Shown here piece after piece: positions 59,645 to 64,000 of a stretch of DNA of 64,000 nt. This DNA comes from Candidatus Thorarchaeota archaeon (GTDB lineage Archaea > Asgardarchaeota > Thorarchaeia > Thorarchaeales > Thorarchaeaceae). Position 1 is the stretch's first letter, and each line of letters starts with the position of its first letter. The notes under the pieces were generated by a model. The model saw nothing but the letters and a program-made list of their open reading frames with translations. It was not told where the DNA came from and searched no databases. The stretch spans positions 1 to 64,000 of the forward strand of contig PRDI01000099.1 of NCBI GenBank assembly GCA_003345595.1. The letters run 5' to 3'. The position numbers and the translations under genes are program-made.

Positions 59645-60214
59645 CTACGGGTTGAGCTTACTGTCACCATAGAATAAGTCTGCCAGGCGTCTTCTGGCAT
59701 CGCGCACGCATTCTTTCTTGCCACTCACCTGCAGGTGTCTGTCACCATCGAGCGATATACGAACGCGACAGTCCTCGGCGAGTTCTGAGATGACTTCGAC
59801 TGGTATCTCCTCAGGCAGTTTGATGCGGAAGAATGCGATATCTTTCTCTCTTGGGAGGTCAGTTATTGGTGTCTTGGGCTCCTCTGGCAGACGCCGACCC
59901 TTCCCTGCCACAGCATCATCGAATCTCCTCTCCCAAGTCCGACGAACTGCTTGACCGTCTTTCTGCTCGGCCCAGATCATCAGGGTTTCCTTGAGTCGGA
60001 GCATCCGGAGTTCCATCTCAGACCTCAGCTCTTCGTCTTGGCTGCCCTCAGAAGAAATCTCATGCTCGAATGCCCTGAGGTACTCAATGGACATCTTACT
60101 GTTCCTCAGGTCCGCGTAGGTGAGGTCGGGTATGAACACACCTTTGCTCCTCAGGTCGCCAAGCAGGTCATTCAGGACCATCCAGCCTGCAAGTAGAGCC
60201 TCTGCAGAAGTCAC
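59645..60214 (-). CDS. Archaeal conserved protein (DUF2096-like)
   Basis: A 189-residue soluble protein. The N-terminal LLAGWMVLNDLLGDLRSKGVFIPDLTYADLRNSKM stretch matches my memory of the archaeal DUF2096 family. The middle is a charged helix and the C-terminal 70 residues (IAFFRIKLPEEIPVEVISELAEDCRVRISLDGDRHLQVSG) look like a small alpha/beta, possibly KH-like domain. The GRRLP after residue 110 is not a KH GxxG loop, so nucleic-acid binding is only a guess. It follows the 2-span miniprotein gene by 53 bases and may be in its transcript. Confidence 0.65.
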   Translation of the reverse strand: MTSAEALLAGWMVLNDLLGDLRSKGVFIPDLTYADLRNSKMSIEYLRAFEHEISSEGSQDEELRSEMELRMLRLKETLMIWAEQKDGQAVRRTWERRFDDAVAGKGRRLPEEPKTPITDLPREKDIAFFRIKLPEEIPVEVISELAEDCRVRISLDGDRHLQVSGKKECVRDARRRLADLFYGDSKLNP

Positions 60215-60267
60215 ATTATCACTCCTTCAGCATCGCTTCAATCTCTTGGATATGCTTGTCGGTTCAA

Positions 60268-60444
60268 TCACTTTCCAGAGCGGAGTAGACAGACAGCCAT
60301 GCCAATCAGGATGACTCCGGCGACGAGCGACAGAGCATTCCAAGTGGGGTCATAAGGAACCGTGCCCGGAGTGAACCCAGCAAGTATCACCAGTACAATT
60401 CCGAAAAGGACGAGCAGAATGCTCGGTAGCGCTAACCTTCTCAT
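60268..60444 (-). CDS. Two-span membrane miniprotein, 58 residues
   Basis: Too short for the ORF track. It encodes MRRLALPSILLVLFGIVLVILAGFTPG, then YDPTWNALSLVAGVILIGMAVCLLRSGK: two membrane helices with a short loop and a positive residue cluster at both ends, so both ends face the cytoplasm. Its ATG overlaps the TGA of the large bitopic membrane protein gene by 4 bases (ATGA), so it is translationally coupled and may be a subunit or modulator of that protein. Confidence 0.75.
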   Translation of the reverse strand: MRRLALPSILLVLFGIVLVILAGFTPGTVPYDPTWNALSLVAGVILIGMAVCLLRSGK

Positions 60445-61727
60445 GTTCCAATCGCCTTCGACTCGATTTCCTTTGGAGGTTCATGTGATTCCTCGTGCGA
60501 TTCAGGAGTGCTGTCTGACGACACGTACCTTCGTGTCCATAAGAAGCCGATCGATGCACAGAATAGGGACAGGAAACACACGACAGCTACATTCCCTATG
60601 GAGTTACGGGGAATGATCCCCCCACCAGATAACAGGGGGGATGGACGAAAGCTCTCTCCTGTACGTGCGTCCACTGAGTACTCAGATACACTCACTCCCC
60701 ACGGCCCGGTTACATTATACTCGAAAGTCCATGTGAGTCTGAACTCCCAAGATTGCGACGTAGGTATGGCATACGGCCAGGGCTCAAGCCGAAGGCATAC
60801 CCGTCTCTCCGAGTAGCTCGCCACATACGAGATTGCCACGTTTCTGGCAAGACTCACATCAACAAGCCCTTCTGTGCCAGCTTTCGGAATGTCAAGAGCC
60901 ATGTATCCAAAATAGAAGACTCGTCCAGTTATTGCGTCGATTTCTATCAGCACGCCTTGAAGCCACTTGACTGGAAAAACCTCACCGGTTGGTATCGCCA
61001 ATTCGATGTGGTATACCGGACGTGAGTAGTTCTCAGGCGGGCCGGGTTCTGTGTCGACCTGTCGGTACTCCAACCTAGTGTCAATCAACCTTGTAGAGCG
61101 GGGAAGTGTGTAGTTATGTGAATAGAGGAAGTCGCGAGAAATGACTCGTGCTTGGCTCGGGTCTATCACTCTGCCATCTGGGTTCATGGGGGTAAGAATC
61201 CAACTATGATGGGACGAGAACTCGGATGACCAAACCTCGTAATACATAGCGACCTTCCCTGACACAGAGTTCACAGAAACACGAACGTAGAGCCCATGGA
61301 GCATCATTGGCCCCGTATATGAGTCGTTAGTGAACGTGTAGTGCCAGAGTCGTCCTTCCATACCGCCCTGTGGATTGTCAAGGACTCCATCGCTGACTAG
61401 TGACTTGAGATTACTGTCGATGAAGGCATTTGCTAGATCAAGACCCGCAGTGTCCGAGATGGCTGGCTCATCAAGGGTCAACAGGTAGGTGTGTGAGAAT
61501 CCTAGGGCCTCCTGCCATTCACCAGTGAAGATGACCGAATCACTATCATTGGCCGCCAGCGATGCATACACAGTCTCCGATATCGGTTCCCCCGGCAGAG
61601 GGATTGTTAGGGCATCATTCCTGGTACTCTGATAGATTGTATAGGGAACTAGCATACCCATGACTACAGAAACAAGCAGTACGGCGGTGATGGGAGTCTG
61701 GAAGCCTACTGAAGACATAGGAATCAC
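60441..61727 (-). CDS. Bitopic surface protein with PepSY-like region
   Basis: A 428-residue protein. An N-terminal membrane segment (TPITAVLLVSVVMGMLVPYTIY) is followed by a long extracytoplasmic region (residues ~30-375) with several sequons and repeated alpha/beta elements of PepSY-like appearance (VSGKVAMYYEVWSSEF, DAITGRVFYFGYMA, SVDARTGESF). A C-terminal helix (NVAVVCFLSLFCASIGFLW) leads to an acidic/Glu-rich tail (PESHEESHEPPKEIES). It lies between a membrane winged-helix gene and a coupled two-span miniprotein. A sensor or protease-inhibitor role outside the cell is possible; nothing is proven. Confidence 0.7.
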   Translation of the reverse strand: MIPMSSVGFQTPITAVLLVSVVMGMLVPYTIYQSTRNDALTIPLPGEPISETVYASLAANDSDSVIFTGEWQEALGFSHTYLLTLDEPAISDTAGLDLANAFIDSNLKSLVSDGVLDNPQGGMEGRLWHYTFTNDSYTGPMMLHGLYVRVSVNSVSGKVAMYYEVWSSEFSSHHSWILTPMNPDGRVIDPSQARVISRDFLYSHNYTLPRSTRLIDTRLEYRQVDTEPGPPENYSRPVYHIELAIPTGEVFPVKWLQGVLIEIDAITGRVFYFGYMALDIPKAGTEGLVDVSLARNVAISYVASYSERRVCLRLEPWPYAIPTSQSWEFRLTWTFEYNVTGPWGVSVSEYSVDARTGESFRPSPLLSGGGIIPRNSIGNVAVVCFLSLFCASIGFLWTRRYVSSDSTPESHEESHEPPKEIESKAIGT

Positions 61728-61838
61728 GATTGCCTAACGATGCCGTATGTTGACGTGTGCGGGAATAACTCTATCATTAGAGCTGCCAAAGGCATCAATG
61801 ACCTAGTTTTAGAGCTGATCGGATTCATCACCATGAAT

Positions 61839-62288
61839 CTATGAACCAGTGCGCGCGTACCTCCAAAGGCTCAGAGTTTCAAACCAGAACACGCACACCG
61901 AAAACACCAGTACCACCGTGAGAAGGAGAAAGGCCGGTGTTGGAACCCAGTCAAAGAGCAGCAGAGTGGCTATCAAGAAGCACGTTGTGAAGACTGCGTA
62001 GAAGACGTAGCGTGGGATGAGGAGCCTTCCTATGACAACAAAGAATGTGAGTATCCCTGTCTTGACCACCTTGGCTGCAAAGAAGCCCTCTTGAACATCC
62101 CTTTCCACTAGGCCGAGTTTCTCCAGCTTGTCCAGATGATACAGAGCAAGGCTGGGGCTAGAGATATTGGTCCTGCGCTGAATCTCCCTCGCGCTAAGGG
62201 GCTTGTTTTGTCGCAAGAGAAAGATGTAGACCGCCAGAGTCCTGCCCTTGACCTGATCGACATTTCCTGGAGCGCCCAAACGAAACAT
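61839..62288 (-). CDS. Membrane-tethered winged-helix protein, copy 2
   Basis: A 149-residue paralogue of the protein at 46275. Shared stretches include KGRTLAVYIFLLRQNKPLSAREIQRRTNISSPSLALYHLDKLEKLGLVERDV in the winged-helix domain and TGILTFFVVIGRLLIPRYVFYAVF at the first membrane helix, followed by a second helix (PAFLLLTVVLVFSVCVFWFETLSLW). The ATG at 62288 (MFRLGAPGNVDQVKGRTL) aligns with the paralogue's start; the track start at 62333 is unnecessary. It is followed on the same strand by the bitopic surface protein gene, 111 bases away, and its coupled miniprotein. Confidence 0.75.
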   Translation of the reverse strand: MFRLGAPGNVDQVKGRTLAVYIFLLRQNKPLSAREIQRRTNISSPSLALYHLDKLEKLGLVERDVQEGFFAAKVVKTGILTFFVVIGRLLIPRYVFYAVFTTCFLIATLLLFDWVPTPAFLLLTVVLVFSVCVFWFETLSLWRYARTGS

Positions 62289-62509
62289 ACTCCCGCTTGG
62301 CGCCGGGTAGATAGACTGGAAACTTATGAGCATTCCGCATTTCCAGAGTTACGATTGTGCTCCAACTTCGAGCTGTACAAGCTAGGACAAAGAGCACACA
62401 CGCAAACTGATTACGGATGTCCACCCGCACGGCTCGGAATGTTGACCATATCCAAGTCAATCCATCTAGGGCCACAGCTGCTCGGGCGAAGTTTCCTAAT
62501 AAGCTAGGT

Positions 62510-64000
62510 CTATTCCTTGAGCATTGCCTCTATCTCTTCCATGTAGCTCTTCTCACGCCACCAACGCAAATCACGAGCACCTGTCGGGCAGATTGCAGCA
62601 CATGCACCGCAACCCTTGCACCTCATTTCATCGGTCACGCTCTTCTTGACCCCCGGCGAAACCTCCATCATGGTGATTGCGTCGTAGGGGCAAATCTCAG
62701 AGAAGTGACAAAGATCACAGCCGACACATAGATCCTGATCTACTTCTGCGGTGAGCAGTTCAATCTCGACCTTGCCTAGATTGAGCGGGATGCAGGTTTC
62801 ACTAGCCGCGGCACGACCCTGATTGATCGAGTCTGCCACGTTCTTCGCATATGTTGTACCCAAGAACACACCCGGTACTGTGGTTTCAACAGGTCGGAAC
62901 TTCATGTGCATCTCACGCAGGAACCCATCCTGTCCCCTGTTGATGCCCATGGCCTTCACGAGGTCAGCCACATCATGCGGAGCTTCAAGGCCCACTGCAA
63001 GCACAACCATATCTGACCTGATCTTGAATGCCTGCTGCGACAGAGTGTCATAGACTGTAACTATCGCCTCATCTGCGTCTGGCGCCTTCTCTACGGTGAC
63101 GGGCCTCTCACGGACCCATCGAAGATACGTGACGCCCTCCTGCCTGTTCTCACGCCACATCTCCTCCATTCCAGTTTCATAGGGCCGGATGTGCTCCTTG
63201 AAGGCTGAGAATACTCTGATGCTTGGAAACATCTCCTTGAGCTCATGCTGCATGGCCACAATCGCAGAACAACAGACTCTGGAGCAGTATCTGTTGCCCT
63301 CACCCGGATTCTGTCTTGAACCCACACAGTGTATGAAGATGGGGTTCTTGGGCGGTGTCTTGACCTCATCATTCCTGAGCTTCTTCTCAAGGTCTAGCGT
63401 GGTCATGACCCCCGGCACCTCACCCCACCCGTACTCGCCCTTCTTGGGCTGATAGGTGTCAGTGCCAACAGGCATGAGAATCGAGCCGACCTTGTACGTT
63501 GTTCGTTCCTTGGTCGCGACGTTCTCGACTGCCACATCGTAGTTCCCATACGCCCCTTCAAGCCCCATGGGTCTTGAGTTCAGAACAACCTTGATTCTCT
63601 TCTCTTTGCCCACGCGAGCCGTCAAATCGTCCACAATGTCCTTCGCAGACTCCATCTTCGGAAACAGTCGATGCAGTTCGTTAAGTCTTCCACCAAGGCG
63701 TTCAGACTTCTCAACTAGAATGACATCGAAGCCCCGTCTGGTGATATCCAGTGCCGCCGTCATCCCAGACACTCCGCCACCGACGACCATCGCGGTTCTG
63801 ACCACGTCGATGGACTTCATTGGGATGACTTCATTGTTGATTGCCTTTGCCACGGCGCTACGGATCATGTCCTGAGCTTTCTCTTGGCGTTCCTCAGCGG
63901 TCGCTCTGGCGTTCACAAGAGAGAGTTGTTCCCTCAGACCCACAGGACCGACGAAGTAGTATCTTGAGAGACCTGCTCTCTCCAGTACACCTCTGAAAGT
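62510..64000 (-). CDS. hdrA: HdrA-like FAD/Fe-S protein, 5' end cut by window edge
   Basis: The frame stays open from the listed GTG (63943) to the last base, reading TFRGVLERAGLSRYYFVGPVG, so the gene begins outside the window. Visible: the end of an A2-like helical domain (KAQDMIRSAVAKAI), the FAD motif MVVGGGVSGMTAALDITRRG with RLGGRLNEL, CVGSRQNPGEGNRYCSRVCCSAIV, and two Fe-S motifs near the end (CVGCDLCHFSEICP and CKGCGACAAICP). This matches HdrA2-type subunits of electron-bifurcating Hdr complexes, but there is no MvhD domain. It may serve another of the HdrBC pairs. Confidence 0.85.
   Translation of the reverse strand, partial: TFRGVLERAGLSRYYFVGPVGLREQLSLVNARATAEERQEKAQDMIRSAVAKAINNEVIPMKSIDVVRTAMVVGGGVSGMTAALDITRRGFDVILVEKSERLGGRLNELHRLFPKMESAKDIVDDLTARVGKEKRIKVVLNSRPMGLEGAYGNYDVAVENVATKERTTYKVGSILMPVGTDTYQPKKGEYGWGEVPGVMTTLDLEKKLRNDEVKTPPKNPIFIHCVGSRQNPGEGNRYCSRVCCSAIVAMQHELKEMFPSIRVFSAFKEHIRPYETGMEEMWRENRQEGVTYLRWVRERPVTVEKAPDADEAIVTVYDTLSQQAFKIRSDMVVLAVGLEAPHDVADLVKAMGINRGQDGFLREMHMKFRPVETTVPGVFLGTTYAKNVADSINQGRAAASETCIPLNLGKVEIELLTAEVDQDLCVGCDLCHFSEICPYDAITMMEVSPGVKKSVTDEMRCKGCGACAAICPTGARDLRWWREKSYMEEIEAMLKE

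Noticed and set aside
1-64000. CRISPR array, insertion sequence, prophage or attachment site
   Set aside because: No regularly spaced direct repeats, transposase, integrase or phage structural gene was seen on either strand.

Overview
The window looks like chromosomal DNA from an archaeon, most likely an Asgard archaeon of Thorarchaeota type; that placement is from memory of gene content and needs a search. Archaeal signs are TATA-like boxes 25-45 bases before many starts, TTG/GTG starts, 4-base ATGA/GTGA overlaps, and archaeal families (TrmB and tandem Lrp regulators, class I FBP aldolase, DUF2096-like and DUF4184-like proteins, HdrABC, ferredoxin-dependent 2-oxoacid oxidoreductase). I found no rRNA, tRNA, CRISPR array, transposase or phage gene.

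Layout. 0-6 kb: M55 D-aminopeptidase, M14/AstE-type deacylase, a UbiE-like methyltransferase and a tandem-HTH regulator. 6-12.5 kb: a NUDT22-like Nudix protein, a minus-strand operon of an HTH protein plus two paralogous membrane PH-domain proteins, and a divergent ABC exporter sharing a palindromic TATA box with it. 12.6-25.5 kb: methyltransferase/SDR pair, two small LRR proteins around a DUF1028 gene, a cytoplasmic sulfite-oxidase-fold molybdoenzyme beside a two-cluster ferredoxin, an acyl-CoA dehydrogenase with relocated catalytic Glu, a 55-residue zinc-ribbon protein missed by the ORF track, an ArsB/SLC13-like permease, an MBL hydrolase and a short bacterial-type alanyl-tRNA synthetase. 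25.6-37.7 kb: NYN ribonuclease, metallophosphoesterase, FAD-linked hydroxyacid oxidase, TrmB-MEDS regulator, membrane alpha/beta hydrolase, S-adenosylhomocysteine hydrolase, tandem Lrp regulator and gamma carbonic anhydrase. 37.8-46 kb: acyl-CoA ligase, a three-gene 2-hydroxyacyl-CoA dehydratase cassette with its activator ATPase, and korDABC. 46-64 kb: a heterodisulfide-reductase-like island with three HdrB/HdrC pairs, a giant HdrA-HdrA-MvhD fusion and a second HdrA cut by the window edge. Two copies of a module pairing a membrane-tethered winged-helix protein with a surface protein lie at either end of this island.

How it fits together. The metabolic genes suggest heterotrophic anaerobic life on amino, hydroxy or fatty acids. 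An acyl-CoA ligase, 2-hydroxyacyl-CoA dehydratase, acyl-CoA dehydrogenase and 2-oxoacid:ferredoxin oxidoreductase would generate or consume low-potential electrons, and the Hdr-like complexes could bifurcate or confurcate them. The combination is inferred from proximity; substrates are not visible in the sequence.

The strongest candidates for something undescribed are the duplicated membrane-winged-helix plus surface-protein module (46.3-47.8 kb and 60.3-62.3 kb), the HTH/double-PH operon, and the HdrA-HdrA-MvhD fusion with three alternative HdrBC partners.
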